Assembly (NCBI RefSeq): GCF_022458985.1
Contig: NC_061770.1
Coordinates: forward strand, 39,289,599 to 39,353,598
Length of the DNA: 64,000 bases
Origin: Mugil cephalus
Taxonomy: Eukaryota; Chordata; Actinopteri; Mugiliformes; Mugilidae
Reading direction: 5' to 3'
The position numbers and the translations under genes are program-made. Shown here one piece after another: positions 21,604 through 32,565 of the stretch (its first letter is position 1; each line of letters begins with the position of its first letter). The notes beneath the pieces are model-generated. The model saw nothing but the letters and a program-made list of their open reading frames with translations, was not told where the DNA came from and made no database searches.

Positions 21604-23814
21604 ATGAAAACCGCTCACATCCTCCTGCTCTGCATCCTGGGAGCTGCACTGTTATCTCCAGTGCTCTGCAACAGTAAGATTCCCTCACATTATTATGTCA
21701 ATCGGAGGAATCACAGCTGGAGATGCATTAAATATAATATTTAATGTTCTTTTACTCAGATGCCCTTGGTCGTGACAACTGCTGCTTCGCTTACTACACA
21801 AGAAGAATACGAAAGGACTTGATCAAATCATATTACATGACTGATAATCGCTGCCCCATACCTGCAGCCATGTAAGTGATAAAAGATGTGTTTAATAAGT
21901 GCAATGAGGACTTGGTGACGTGCTCTAGATGTCACAAAAGTTATAAAACATGTCTATAATGTGTACATCACCTGTGTTAGCTTGATGAACTCAGTCATGA
22001 AGAGGAAAAAGAAACATATAAGTTGCACCAGTCTATAAGTTGCATTTATTTTTCAAACATTTAATTAATAGCCAGGTCTCATATAGGCTAATAACCAGGG
22101 CTTTGTTTAAACAATATAGCACAGACTGGGTCAAAAAAAGAAAAGAAAAGAAAAACAACTCCATCGCCTGGAGCAAACTGACGAGGATATGATCAGAAAC
22201 TCTTTGTGGACTGTCTGTGAAGACTGAGGGGAGTGAAGCCGACCTTTCCTCTGCTTCAGAGAGGGACAGTCAGCAGAACACGCTGTTAAAATACTCTGAA
22301 TGGACTGGGAGTTAAGCGCTATGGCGCAACAGAGACAGAGACCCAGGTCACAGCGCAGCAAGGAGAACAGCACGTGTGAAGATGAGCTACTGAATGAGGA
22401 GAGAATTAGAAATAAAAGCCTCCCTTCCCTCTTGTGGTCATAGCGTAGGCTGTATTTTTTGATATATAAGTTGCTTCTGAATATAGGTCGCATGGACAGC
22501 CAAACTACTAAAAACAATACGGTACATTTATTTTATCTTACTTTTTACTTATGATGTGATGGACATATAGATATTTTTTCTTAATCCCCCCCCCCCCAAA
22601 ATTTAAATTTGTTTAAATGCACATTAACATGAATCCAACATACTTTAGTAATTGGATAAGAGATAGCTTAATATTGAATACAAAATGACCACTTTCAGCT
22701 TTACAGCAGATATTAGTTATAGGTTGTTTTCTATCTTATTTTATTAAAACAATAATAATAAGTCAGTTTCTCTGTTTCAGTTTGGTGACAACAAGGTCTC
22801 GTCACATCTGTGTGGATCCGAGTGAATCCTGGGTTGTGAGCATCATGAGACACCTGGACCCCTCGTTCAGTCCGTTCATAATGGTCGGGCCGTACCCGAC
22901 GACGACGACACCAACAACAACAGCGACGACACCACCAACGACGACGACGACACCAACAACAACAACACCAACAACGACGACACCAACAACAACGACAACG
23001 ACGGCGATGACAACATCAACGACAACGACGATGTTGATTTCTACCAGCAGCTCTACAGCTGCTGCTGACCAAGTGACCCAGTGTCCAAAGACTAATGACC
23101 GAGATCACTTCTACGATGAGGATTGGATTCTCTATTGTATTTGTAAGTTGGTGTTGTTTTGAAGTTGAATGAAACTGCTTCTTCTTTTTTGACATTTACA
23201 TCATTTCATTATAAACCCAACCAGTTATACTTACAACAGAATTTATGTTTTAAGGATTTTATATAGATCCATTTGATCCAGGTCCGTCCTGGTAATTTTT
23301 GTGCTGCAGTTCTAATGAATTTGGTTTTCTTTGTTGATTTACGTCAGATAAACATGACACCGTTAGTGTAACGTTAACAACAGGAGCTGAAGCTGATTCA
23401 TCAAGTCCTTCAGTTTTCGTAGGAGTCAGTGATGGTGGAATAGAAAGTAGCAGTAATGTCAGAGGTGATGGTGACAGTACATCCAGTCAGACGATGATAA
23501 TGTCCCTCACAGTAACATCAGCTGTCTCAGTATCCAAGTTCCTCTTCTTGTTTCCTCTGGAATATTTCTACAAAGGTTCATCTAACAGGGTTCTTGTGTA
23601 TTTTCATTTTTGAGCAGGAGGGAGATCATGGGGAGTCTGAAAAAGCTTTGTCTCCATTGATATAATCTCATCATAGAACCGAACATTTATCTTAACTGAA
23701 CAGTGCTGTGAATGTTTTCATCATCATTTCCTTTTTGACTCTTTTCTTTTTGTCTTAACAGAATGGGTGTCTGGGCCCGTGGACCAATACCAGCCACCCC
23801 CTGGTCTGTTATGA
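21604..23814 (+). CDS. CC chemokine with mucin-like stalk and candidate membrane anchor, 5 exons, about 274 aa
   Basis: Exons 1-2 (21604-21673, 21760-21871) encode a normal CC chemokine: signal peptide residues 1-22, C31-C32, then C55. Exon 3 (22781-23142) gives C71 and the helix WVVSIMRHLD, then continues without a stop. Residues 100-145 are almost only Thr with spaced Pro, a mucin-type O-glycosylation stretch. An acidic segment follows with two extra cysteines (C162, C180). The exon ends at a GTAAGT donor in phase 1. Exon 4 (23348-23575) is open over 228 bases, joins in the same phase, is Ser-rich, and ends with a hydrophobic segment (about 230-252). Exon 5 (23762-23814) again joins in phase 1 and adds a 17-residue tail EWVSGPVDQYQPPPGLL. 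The layout of chemokine domain, stalk, anchor and tail is known from CX3CL1 and CXCL16, not from typical CC chemokines. The anchor is weak, with a lysine (K245) inside it, so a shed or secreted mucin-chemokine is the alternative. Exons 4-5 are predictions from phase and splice signals. Confidence 0.8.
22000..22520. mobile_element. Unclassified non-autonomous element in intron 2 of the stalked chemokine
   Basis: Related ATAAGTTGC boxes occur near both ends (about 22,016-22,045 and 22,462-22,475), with unique GC-richer sequence between. Sister genes lack this segment, which explains the longer intron 2 here (about 900 bases). It is probably a DNA-transposon derivative. The polyC run near 22,587 lies outside it. 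Confidence 0.35.
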
Positions 23815-24780
23815 CCCGCAGGATGAACTTGCAAATTGCAAAAAAGAAGAAAACAAATGATGTAAGACCTAAACTGCAATTTATCAACCGTGGTGCAAAT
23901 TCAAGATGAAGAGAAATGAGCAGACACTGACACTCCTGAACTTCATTTACTGATTTATTTTTTTGCAGATTATAATGGGAATATGTAATCGGACGCGTTC
24001 TTAGAAGTTAGTTAAGTGTTACAGTGGTTGACAAATACACGCAGAAATATAGCGCAATAATACCCTGAAATGAATATGAGGAGATAAAAAGGTGTGGTGA
24101 CATGTTATTTACACGTATAGGGGCTGTTTCTTAGTGAATAAATGTACAGTATAAAGTCAAATGTATGTTGTAATTAACCATATTTTGTAAAACCACCATA
24201 TTTTCTGCATCCCTGTCCTCCTCTGCTGTGGGATGATGAGTGTTGCCGCCTGTGGAGCGCAATAAAAAGAGCACAATGAGAAATAAACTGTGTGTGTGTT
24301 CTGTACACGTTAATGAATTCTGCACTAGATGACAACTGCAAATATCCAGACTTCTCTGTAGGTTTTACATACTATATTGTACGTCAGATTCTTGTTTTAA
24401 ATAAACGATTCAAGCCAATTCGGACATAGTGTCCCTTAAAAGTCACTCTCCCCTCACGAACCTCTACATTTCTGCAGTATTACGTCTGAAAATATCCACT
24501 TTTACTTTTCACTCCTAAAAGTGAAGAAATTAAATGAGACAGAAACATTTATTCAACAAAATGAGTACATTTGTTGTAAAAGGACCCACAGACACAAATA
24601 TTAAAGAATTGTTGGCTTATAATGTAGAAAGGTGTTGTTAAATTGACCAAAATATGTTGTATCTTTACACCAGTACAGCTGCACTTAAACAAGTACTTTT
24701 TTAAAATTTGAAATGTAGCATCCAGTGCTATGGTAATAGAAAAATACCATTAGAGATCTAATGGTATTAATGGTACCTAA
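23815..24780. other. 3' UTR and intergenic after the stalked chemokine
   Basis: AATAAA-type signals occur near 24,139, 24,259 and 24,402 and could end the transcript. From 24,590 the flank repeats the upstream block of the chemokine units (AGAATTGTTGGCTTATAATG type). Confidence 0.45.
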
Positions 24781-24970
24781 TGAATCGTACTTTGAGCTGC
24801 ATCTCTGGGCTAACCACAACTACATTTCCTCTGTGTTCAGTCTATATTGAGAGGAAAGTTTCACGCCCCTTGACCTCAATTAGCCTGACACCTCACCACC
24901 TTTAGTTTAGAAGTCCTTTCACTGTGTAACCGTGGTGTTTATCTCGTTCATCGAAGAATATCCAGTCGTC

Positions 24971-25238
24971 ATGAGGACCGCTCACATCCTCCTGCTCTGC
25001 ATCCTGGGAGCTGCACTGTTATCTCCAGTGCTCTGCAACAGTAAGATTCCCTCAGATTATTGTGTTGATCAGAGACGTCACAGCTGGAGATGCATTAAAT
25101 ATAATATTTAATGTTCTTTTCTTCAGAGAGATTAGGTAGTAGTGACTGCTGCTTCAGTTACTACACAAGAAGAATACGGACGGACTTGATCGCCTCATAT
25201 TACCTGACTGATAATCACTGCCCCAAGACTGCAGCCAT
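24971..25238 (+). pseudogene. CC chemokine gene 7, exons 1-2 only, exon 3 missing
   Basis: Exons 1 and 2 (24971-25040, 25127-25238) are open, with an intact signal peptide (MRTAHILLLCILGAALLSPV) and SDCCFSYYTRRIRTD...NHCPKTAA. The GTAAGT donor is kept. Within about 20 bases of it the intron runs into a LINE 3' end, and I find no exon 3 (the ICVDP exon) to the right. Reading through the donor stops at once (ATG TAA), giving about 61 residues without the fourth cysteine or the C-terminal helix. The promoter has GGAAAGTTTC at 24,853-24,862. Exon 3 was probably lost when the cluster was joined to the neighbouring gene family. Confidence 0.8.
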
Positions 25239-25254
25239 GTAAGTGATACAAGAA

Positions 25255-25855
25255 GATGCAAGATACAAGTGTGTTGTCCTGAAGTCCTGTCCCAGTCACC
25301 ATCCAGGGTGAGGAGGTGGAGATTGTGGATTTGTACCTTGGGGTCCACATCAACAATAATCTGGACAGGTCACATAATACTGACGCCCTCTACAGGAAAG
25401 GACAAAGCAGGATGTTCTTCCTGAGGAGAATGAGGTCGTTTGGCATCTGTAGTCGACTCCTTGAGACCTTCTACCAGTCTATGATTGCCAGCGTGCTCTT
25501 TTTTGCTTTAGTATGCTGGTTCGGGCGGGGCCAAGACCAGTGAGGTCGACAGACTCAATAAACTAGTGAGGACCATGATGAGCTGTGGCTGATGGGTAGC
25601 TCATTCAGCCAGCGGATCATCCCACTCTGGTGCAGAACTGAACGCTTCAGACGCTCCTTTGTGCTCCCATATGTAGCCTACTTACATTGTCACTTTATCC
25701 ACAACTGTTGTCACTTTGTGTACTGTACTTTTTCTTGCCTGTTGGGTCTGTCCTATTTAATGTTGTTTGCTGCCTGCTACCTGTGTCCTATTTAATTTCT
25801 TCCTAGTCGCTAAATAATAAGTCAATAAAGTATTATCTTTTCTTGTCTTATCAAA
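25255..25855 (+). mobile_element. LINE 3' end (RT C-terminus plus 3' UTR)
   Basis: The + strand encodes VDLYLGVHINNNLDRSHNTD, then GQSRMFFLRRMRSFGICSRL and LETFYQSMIASVLF, the end of a fish non-LTR retrotransposon polymerase, followed by a 3' UTR ending near the AATAAAGTATT at 25,823. It is 5'-truncated, as usual for LINEs. It sits between the last chemokine and the second gene family. Confidence 0.75.
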
Positions 25856-25869
25856 CATAATCCTCAAAC

Positions 25870-26260
25870 ACCCCTGTGAATAGTTGAGTCGGATGAGGTC
25901 ACCAAGACCTTAAAAGTAGGAAGTGAGCCGACATGGCCAGTGCTGCCTCCATGCACTTTGTGAAGGTTGCGAGAAGACAAGGACAGGCTGAACGGGAGGA
26001 CTTTATTTGTATGCGTTGCCTTGGAAGAAAAAAACAGAGATACTGCCTGTGGCCTTTGTATATTGGAATGTGGAAGTATGCATCGCGCAGGTCCACTGTA
26101 GTGAACCAGTCCCGATTCCATATGGATGACAGAAGACTTGACAACCAAAGCATGCAAAAGGGGAAGCTGCAGAATCCTTTCAGGTTCAAGATAGAAAATA
26201 GACTGCTGCCTGTCTTTGTAACCAAGACGTAGCCTGAATAATAACAACAAAATTTTACTT
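25870..26260 (-). mobile_element. DIRS-like retroelement fossil, reverse-transcriptase piece
   Basis: The - strand has TTVDLRDAYFHIPI, typical of DIRS-type (tyrosine-recombinase) retrotransposon polymerases. It is short, broken in several places and old. Similar flanking sequence occurs again near 26,890-27,000. Confidence 0.6.
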
Positions 26261-26433
26261 TGAATTTCAATGATCATTCTCTCATAGATGCTTAATGGTA
26301 TAAACATATTGTTGCCGACAGTAACTGGAAGACCGGTCAGAGTTCTTGATGAAGCTACTGATTAGGTGTTCTGTGTTGTACACTGACAGATGCCATCACG
26401 TTCCTGCCAAGTACAATAAAATTCCATGGCAAT

Positions 26434-26567
26434 GAAAGAGAAAGGACAGCTTCGCACGGGTGATCTGTGACGTGACAGCAGGAGTGTATAAAGTGTTTTT
26501 TGTGTGTTATCTTTTCTCATTTTCGTTCACCGCCTGCAGGCCTACTGTTCTTCCTCTCACCCAGAAG
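26434..26567 (+). promoter_or_regulatory. Promoter and non-coding exon 1 of member A
   Basis: GAAAGAGAAAGG at 26,434-26,445 resembles an ISRE/IRF site, TGACGTGA follows near 26,468, and a TATA box (TATAAA) lies at 26,487-26,492. The presumed non-coding exon ends ACCCAGAAG at 26,567 before GTAAGA. The whole block is repeated at 27,628-27,760. Confidence 0.55.
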
Positions 26568-26687
26568 GTAAGATCATTAACACTGAACAGAGAACGACGT
26601 ACTAATATTATATTGTAAACTCTCTGGAATTTCTCATTAACGTAATGCTTTTTTTCAAGTTCACAGAGTGTTTTAGCTACAGCTGTT

Positions 26688-26768
26688 ATGGCAGGACTGG
26701 GTAGGTCCAGAACCTCCAAGGGCCTCTTCCTCATCAGGCCTGCCCTAAAGCTTTTATTCTTGTATTGA
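26688..26768 (+). pseudogene. Member A of secreted helical family, truncated in the signal-peptide exon
   Basis: The exon starts MAGLGRSRTSKGLFLI exactly like member B, but homology stops after about 26,735 and the frame closes ten codons later (PALKLLFLY, stop). None of the helical exons follow. The promoter looks intact, so a short transcript is possible but no mature domain remains. Confidence 0.75.
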
Positions 26769-27627
26769 GATAGTTGTCATACGACAGCACCACTGATTGA
26801 GTGAGTGTGAATTCTGCCATTTGGTGGCACTATTGATATGATAATATATGTCAGATTGGCACCATGTTCATGCTAACGAAAACTCCTTTAATGAAGAAAA
26901 TAAAGCCTAGCCAGGGCTATGGTCTGGATGACTTTTTGTAACCAACAAGTAGCCTGAATAAAACCAGCGGTGTGCCTCGCTGCTGGGGACTGGCATTATT
27001 GGCCCTTTCTACAGAAGGGCCACGACCTCTGCCACAAGGGAACTGCCCTGTTGTGCATGAGAGTGGGATCACTTATAGAAAAGTGCGGTGGTCTGGTTTT
27101 GAACTTTATCGAATCGAGAGGGGCAAACATTTCATAAAGACCAGGAAGACTGAAGAACAGCATTCACTGCACAGATTAAACAAGAAGAAAAAAAATAAAG
27201 TATGATGAATCCTTGAAGAGGCTCCTGATCGAAAGTATAAAACATAATTTATCAAACTGTGGCAACAGCGTGATGCATGAGTCTGCATGGACTCCAGTGT
27301 CACAGCATCACTTGTCACAAATTTTCATTGATCATTTCATTAACAATTTGTTCAGATCCTTTTGAGGAAATTGATATTCCTGCACCTTTCCTCCTACTAA
27401 CCTGAATACATTTTGGTAAACAAAAAAAAAAACTACAAAACTTACGACACTGTCCGAAGTCCCAACTGTTTATGGTGCCCTCCTTATTTGGTTTATTTGA
27501 ATTGTCTAACATATTGTTGCTGTCCCAGACCTTGACAGTTCTTGATGGAGCTACTGATAAGGTGTTCTCTGTTGTACACCTACAAGTGTTATCATATCAT
27601 AAAAGTATAATAAACTTCCATGCCAAT

Positions 27628-27760
27628 GAAAGTGAAAGGACAGGTTCCTACAGGTGATCTGTGACGTGACAACAAGAGCGTATAAAACATTTTTCATGTG
27701 TTATCTTTTCTCATTTCGTTCACCACCTGCACGGTTGCTGTCCTTTCTCTCACCCAAAAG
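27628..27760 (+). promoter_or_regulatory. Promoter and non-coding exon 1 of member B
   Basis: GAAAGTGAAAGG lies at 27,628-27,639 (GAAANNGAAA, the IRF core), TGACGTGA near 27,661, and the TATA box TATAAAA at 27,681-27,687. The expected transcription start is near 27,710. The non-coding exon ends at 27,760 before GTAAGA. Confidence 0.6.
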
Positions 27761-27898
27761 GTAAGATCATTAACACTGAGTAATATGAGCGTTGTGCTAA
27801 ACATTATTAAATATTATATTGTAAACTCTGTGGAATTCCTCATTAACCATAATACTTTTAATGTGTCAAGTTCACAGAGTGTTTTAGCTACAATTGTG

Positions 27899-28656
27899 AT
27901 GGCAGGACTGGGTAGGTCCAGAACCTCCAAAGGCCTCCTTCTCATCTTGTCTCTGCTGTGCCTGGTTCATGTCGCCAGTTCACAGATAGACAACGACAGA
28001 CTTGTAAATGAACTTACTTATCCTTTTGCTTGTGATGTAAAATACTGAGATTTTATGTTATTTTATGCAGATATAATTACATCCACTACAGCCGTCATGG
28101 GCTAATTAACAGTCTTAGTGTCCTTCATTTACAGTTTCAGGATGTTTCTGAGACACTTAAGAAAATGCTCATGAAAAAAGTTCAGGAAGCAACAGAAGAC
28201 CTAAACAAAATGAAGGTGGGTCAGTCAGTGGGCCACATTCATTTCATATTCAGTTATCGCACATGTTGGTTTAGAGTGTACATGTGAAAAATATACATCA
28301 GATTATTCTTTGTGATAAATCCACTGCAAATGAAGGAGAAGTGCAACTCATCCTATGATGTGTGATGAAATGTTTTTACTTATCTCTATCAGGTAGCATA
28401 CGAGAAGAGACTGGCAGATGCATCAAGACAACACAATGAAAGAAAAAAGCAGCTTGACGCTATTGTGGAAACAGTGAAGGAAGCATCAGATGAATTTCCA
28501 CCACTGTTAAAACTGCCGAACATCCTGAAGCATGTCGTTGAGATTATGAAAGCTGACACAGACAGAACGAATCATGCCATGGCCGCAAATCTGAGAGAGA
28601 AGGAAATGCGACTACAAAACCTAAAATTAAAAGCGCAACACCCAGTGCAATTTTAA
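27899..28656 (+). CDS. Member B: secreted helix-rich protein, 147 aa, function unknown
   Basis: Coding exons are 27899-28003, 28141-28215 and 28393-28656, all joined in phase 0 with GT-AG borders; a non-coding exon lies upstream. Residues 1-29 form a signal peptide with an unusually long basic N-region (MAGLGRSRTSK) and core GLLLILSLLCLVHV, probably cut after ASS. The rest is charged and helical: exon 3 gives DVSETLKKMLMKKVQEATED, and the last exon holds SDEFPPLLKLPNI and ends in an amphipathic, coiled-coil-like tail. The mature part has no cysteine. I do not recognise the family. A secreted size near 120 residues, phase 0 introns and an IRF-type promoter recall helical cytokines, but no cytokine signature is visible. 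Confidence 0.75.
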
Positions 28657-28659
28657 CAG

Positions 28660-30245
28660 TTTTAGTTTCCATCTTTATGGCTGTATAATTTTGTGCTACT
28701 TTAGTTTTTATGAAATGACCCTCATGATCATGGTGGATCATGGTTTCCTCTCCGTTTCTGAATGGCACGCTATTTTTTGGCACGTTGTGTAAAACTTTGT
28801 GATATGAAGGTTTTTACTTTTTGTAGTGATTTAACACATCAAATATCTTTGCTCAGTGATAGTCTGCAACCCTATGTTAATATTGTCAGATGGCATTGCA
28901 GTTCTTAAATTAGGATTTTAGTTGTTCCATTACATGACAACAGAAAAATATCTAAGTGAAAACAGGCCTGTTGGGAACTATATTCTAATCCCTACCATCA
29001 TTACATCTGTGCACATCTCAATACTTTGAATAATTTTACACTTCGTTTCTTTGGTCCACATCAGTGGCCTCCTGCATTAGTGGCATCACTGGATGATTTG
29101 AAGCAAGGGACTGGGACTGCACAGGTCAGCTAGCTCGTCTAGCATAGCTAAATCATATTTCATCCATTCATTGCATGATGAATTGAATTCATAAGTGGTT
29201 AGAGTGACATTTAAGATTCTACCTCTTGAGCAGAGGTTTGGGAGCACATCATCTTGAGGATTTAATCATTTCTCAAGGGGGAAAAGACAAAACTAGGTCA
29301 TTCAACCAGGAGTGGTTTAAGCAGAAAACTTGGTTAACCGGAGATCCTCAAAAGGCACTCGTGAGTCTAATTAATGTTTTAATCTAAATTGAAATGATAA
29401 TCTAGTTTACATATTGTTTGAATTATAATGGAATTTGAGTAATGCGTAACTGGCAATACATGTCTGAGGGGACACAACCTCATGGACTCATGGATCTGTT
29501 TACCTGTCTGTGAAGCTGAAATGGCTGTTTGGCTGTGTAGTGTAGTATGTGTGTTGACTTTGTGTATTGATTACTGTGTATTAGGTGTGTGCCAGTCAGG
29601 CCACATTGTGTGCGTTTTTTTTTTTTTTGTTTTTTTTTGTTTTGTTTTTTTTAATTGTTGTCACATTATTGTTTTTGATCTTGAGTATATGACATAGTGA
29701 CATCTTGAACACTGACGTTTGGTGGCGTTATTGATATGATAATATATGTTATCAGATTGGCACAGTGGCGTGGTGGTTAGCATACCTCCTAGCGAGAAGG
29801 TGGTTTCAAGTCTGATTTGGGCCTTTCTGAGGGTTTTCTCTAGGTACTCCAGCTTCTGTGTTTTTGTGAGCGTATTAATTATGGTATTTCTGGCTTGCAT
29901 TGTAAGGCTTTCCTGCATGGCCCCACCAGAACTTCCAAACCAAAATCTCCTCTCAGGAACCAGGGCTTTGGAGTATGCAATCTGCAATCAGCATTTGATT
30001 TGGCCTTTGTCACTCACACATGCATTTAAAACAAGTGATATAAATGACTTGAATTTTTGTGCTTTATTATCATTAACTATTTGTATGGAAAACAAGGCAT
30101 GGTCTGGACCAAGTACACTAGATTTAGAAATGGTGGATTTAGATGTTTGGTTTCTATAAACCTTGTTTCTATGAATATAATAAGGTTTTCTCGTGTTTTT
30201 TGGGGCAGGGTTTTACTTACAGAACAGTCAGTCTGTTTCTGTTCA
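28660..30245. other. Intergenic, no gene
   Basis: A SINE-like head (TGGCACAGTGGCGTGGTGG) starts at 29,757 and runs to about 29,850. Poly-T tracts lie near 29,618-29,652. A segment near 29,717-29,755 (TTGATATGATAATATATG) recurs at 26,835 after member A, another trace of local duplication. Confidence 0.45.
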
Positions 30246-30252
30246 TGAATTA

Positions 30253-30266
30253 CTATATATATATAT

Positions 30267-30321
<55 letters not shown>

Positions 30322-30324
30322 TAT

Positions 30325-30395
<71 letters not shown>

Positions 30396-30408
30396 CACAT
30401 ACACACAG

Positions 30409-30440
<32 letters not shown>
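30253..30440. repeat. TA microsatellite followed by a CA microsatellite
   Basis: About 140 bases of alternating TA with scattered C and G are followed at about 30,411-30,440 by a CA run. Long open frames on both strands across it are artefacts of the repeat. Confidence 0.95.
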
Positions 30441-30444
<4 letters not shown>

Positions 30445-32313
30445 CCAAAAATAATTTGTTACTTGTATAAGATTGATATCTAACTTTTGTTGATGTTAAT
30501 GATTTGTTGTTATACCTCTTCATTCCTCTAAAACAGATACATTAATTGCGTTTTTTAAAATAAAGGTAAAAATAAAAAGTTCTGGCATGATTCATTTTTG
30601 TGCCATATGATGTGAATATGATGCTACATGAACACCACTTGCGAACAGCACAACGAATCTAGTGTTCAGGATACCTCAGTCAAAAACTTTGTTTAGAAAC
30701 TTGATTGTGGGACATTGGGAGATAATTAACATACTTCTTCCATATTCTGAAGGGGGGAAAAAGTAAACTTTTTCAAATTATGAAAAACAGTGTTATCTAA
30801 ATAGATTATAACTCTGAACAATTATAAAACAAAGATGGAAGAACATATGAACATATGAAAGAAAAAGGAAGCCTTTTGTCTTTTGTTGTATTTAGTGACC
30901 TCTAGCGGCCAAGTGCGAGAACATCACTAATTTCATCAACTGCATTAACTGACACACGGCATGCAAAATTAAGTTATCTGTTAGGTTTCTGGTGAAGTTG
31001 AACCCACTGCACAGAGGGAAGAACCAGAAAGAAAATTGACTTTAATAAAAACTCTAAACTAGAGTTGCAGCCAGAAGGGAAGGCATGGTATCAAAAAACA
31101 AAAACACAACTACAATAATCAAGACAAGGAGGGAGGAAGTAACACCAAGAAAAGACAGGGTCACAGAAAATATTCAAAACCATGAACGTGAGGCAAAAAA
31201 AAAAGTATGTATTGTATTTATTTGAGTAGGATACTTTTTTACTGATGTGCAAAAGGTGAATGAAATTTACCCTATTTAAGAATCTACTTATGTATATGCA
31301 CAAAAAAATGTCTATATGCAAGAAAGAATGTACCAGTAAGTTGTTACTTATATATTTCAACTTGAATAACGAGACTAGAATATAAGAGCTGCAGCCTTTT
31401 TTTGTAAATGTAGAAGTTTTATGTAGAACTGCAGACTGAACTTTATGTGCTTCATTGAATTATGTACACTGTGAATGTAATAATGAATTATTCTTCAGAT
31501 CTTTATAATTTCATGCAAACTAGTGCAAACATATGATGTTGGGTCATTAGTAACGTATGTTCTTTTTGAGATGTATCTTCTTTCAGTGGCATTGTATAAG
31601 TTAAAGTTGTTAAAATAAAGGTGTGATATGATTTATGTGTTTGCTTATTTTACTTTTACACCAAAAACTCTAAATATCTAAAACATGTAGAGAAATTTAA
31701 AGTTTTTCTATTTTGATATGCTACGATTGGACAATTGTATGTCCAATTGAAATAGAGGAAACTTAATCATACAGAACATTTTTTTTTTGAGAGCAAGAAG
31801 GTTCTGCTTTCTGTGTGGAGTTTTCCAGCTTCCTCCCACCATCCGAAGACATATTCGTTAGGTTCATTGGTGATTCTAAATTGGCCGTAATTGTGAGTGT
31901 GAATGTTTGTCTGCCTCCTCGTGAAAATGAAAGAATGAATGACTAAATTATGTGCATGCACTGTTTGTATATGATTGACAGTAACACGGCAAAACTATCA
32001 AAACTCCACATAGTTCAAACCATAATAGCTGTCAGTATTCCCAGAAAACAACGCAATTTATCAAACTACCAAAAGCCTGACAGTGACATTCTGTCACTTT
32101 GAATTGAACCTTGCAGAGGCTGATGTTTTTTGCTTAGAGGCTGCCCATTTTATTGTATACAATAAGTATACCTTAACGAGACTGAAACTAGAAAGTTATT
32201 TTCTGTTATTTTCTATTTTCTACATGTTCTCTGCTGAGCTGGAATATTGTCACAACGTTTATATCTTTTGTGTTTTATGTTGGCATGTTCTGATAAAGAG
32301 GAACTATTTCTGT
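30445..32313. other. Intergenic with a relic 3' flank of a lost family member
   Basis: About 31,425-31,640 resembles 40,215-40,400, the 3' flank of member F (both contain CTTCAGATCTTTATAATTT and an AAAATAAAG signal). It may mark a vanished copy. A SINE-like piece lies at 31,795-31,925. No coding exon is seen. Confidence 0.45.
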
Positions 32314-32463
32314 GAAATGAAAGTCAGAGAGTGGCAGTGCACTCACGTGATCCCTAACCTAACATGACCAGTGTGACACATACATGAGTATATAAACGTT
32401 GGTCGTATCGTCTTTTCATTCAACGACAACAACGCAGCAACCCTCCTACCGTCCATCCACCAG
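32314..32463 (+). promoter_or_regulatory. Promoter and non-coding exon 1 of member C
   Basis: GAAATGAAAG lies at 32,314-32,323, a weaker IRF-like site with one-base spacing. CACGTGATCC follows at about 32,345, and the TATA box TATAAA is at 32,391-32,396. The non-coding exon ends ACCAG at 32,463 before GTAAGA. Confidence 0.5.
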
Positions 32464-32565
32464 GTAAGAACACTAACACACAATTAAGCACAAATTTAAT
32501 TATTACAGTGTTACTTCTAATTTTCTTTCCGTTTCAATTTACCCATAATAAAGAATATAGCTGTG

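Noticed and set aside
22131-22517. 128-codon - strand frame in intron 2 of the stalked chemokine
   Set aside because: It falls inside the unclassified element, begins and ends in low-complexity sequence and has no splice context.
22890-23040. The Thr/Pro stretch as an accidental read-through of a microsatellite
   Set aside because: The frame stays open for another 100 bases of non-repetitive sequence to a good donor, and two downstream exons match its phase.
30077-30523. Long open frames on both strands rich in Tyr-Ile and His-Thr
   Set aside because: They are translations of the TA and CA microsatellites; both strands and several frames are open at once.
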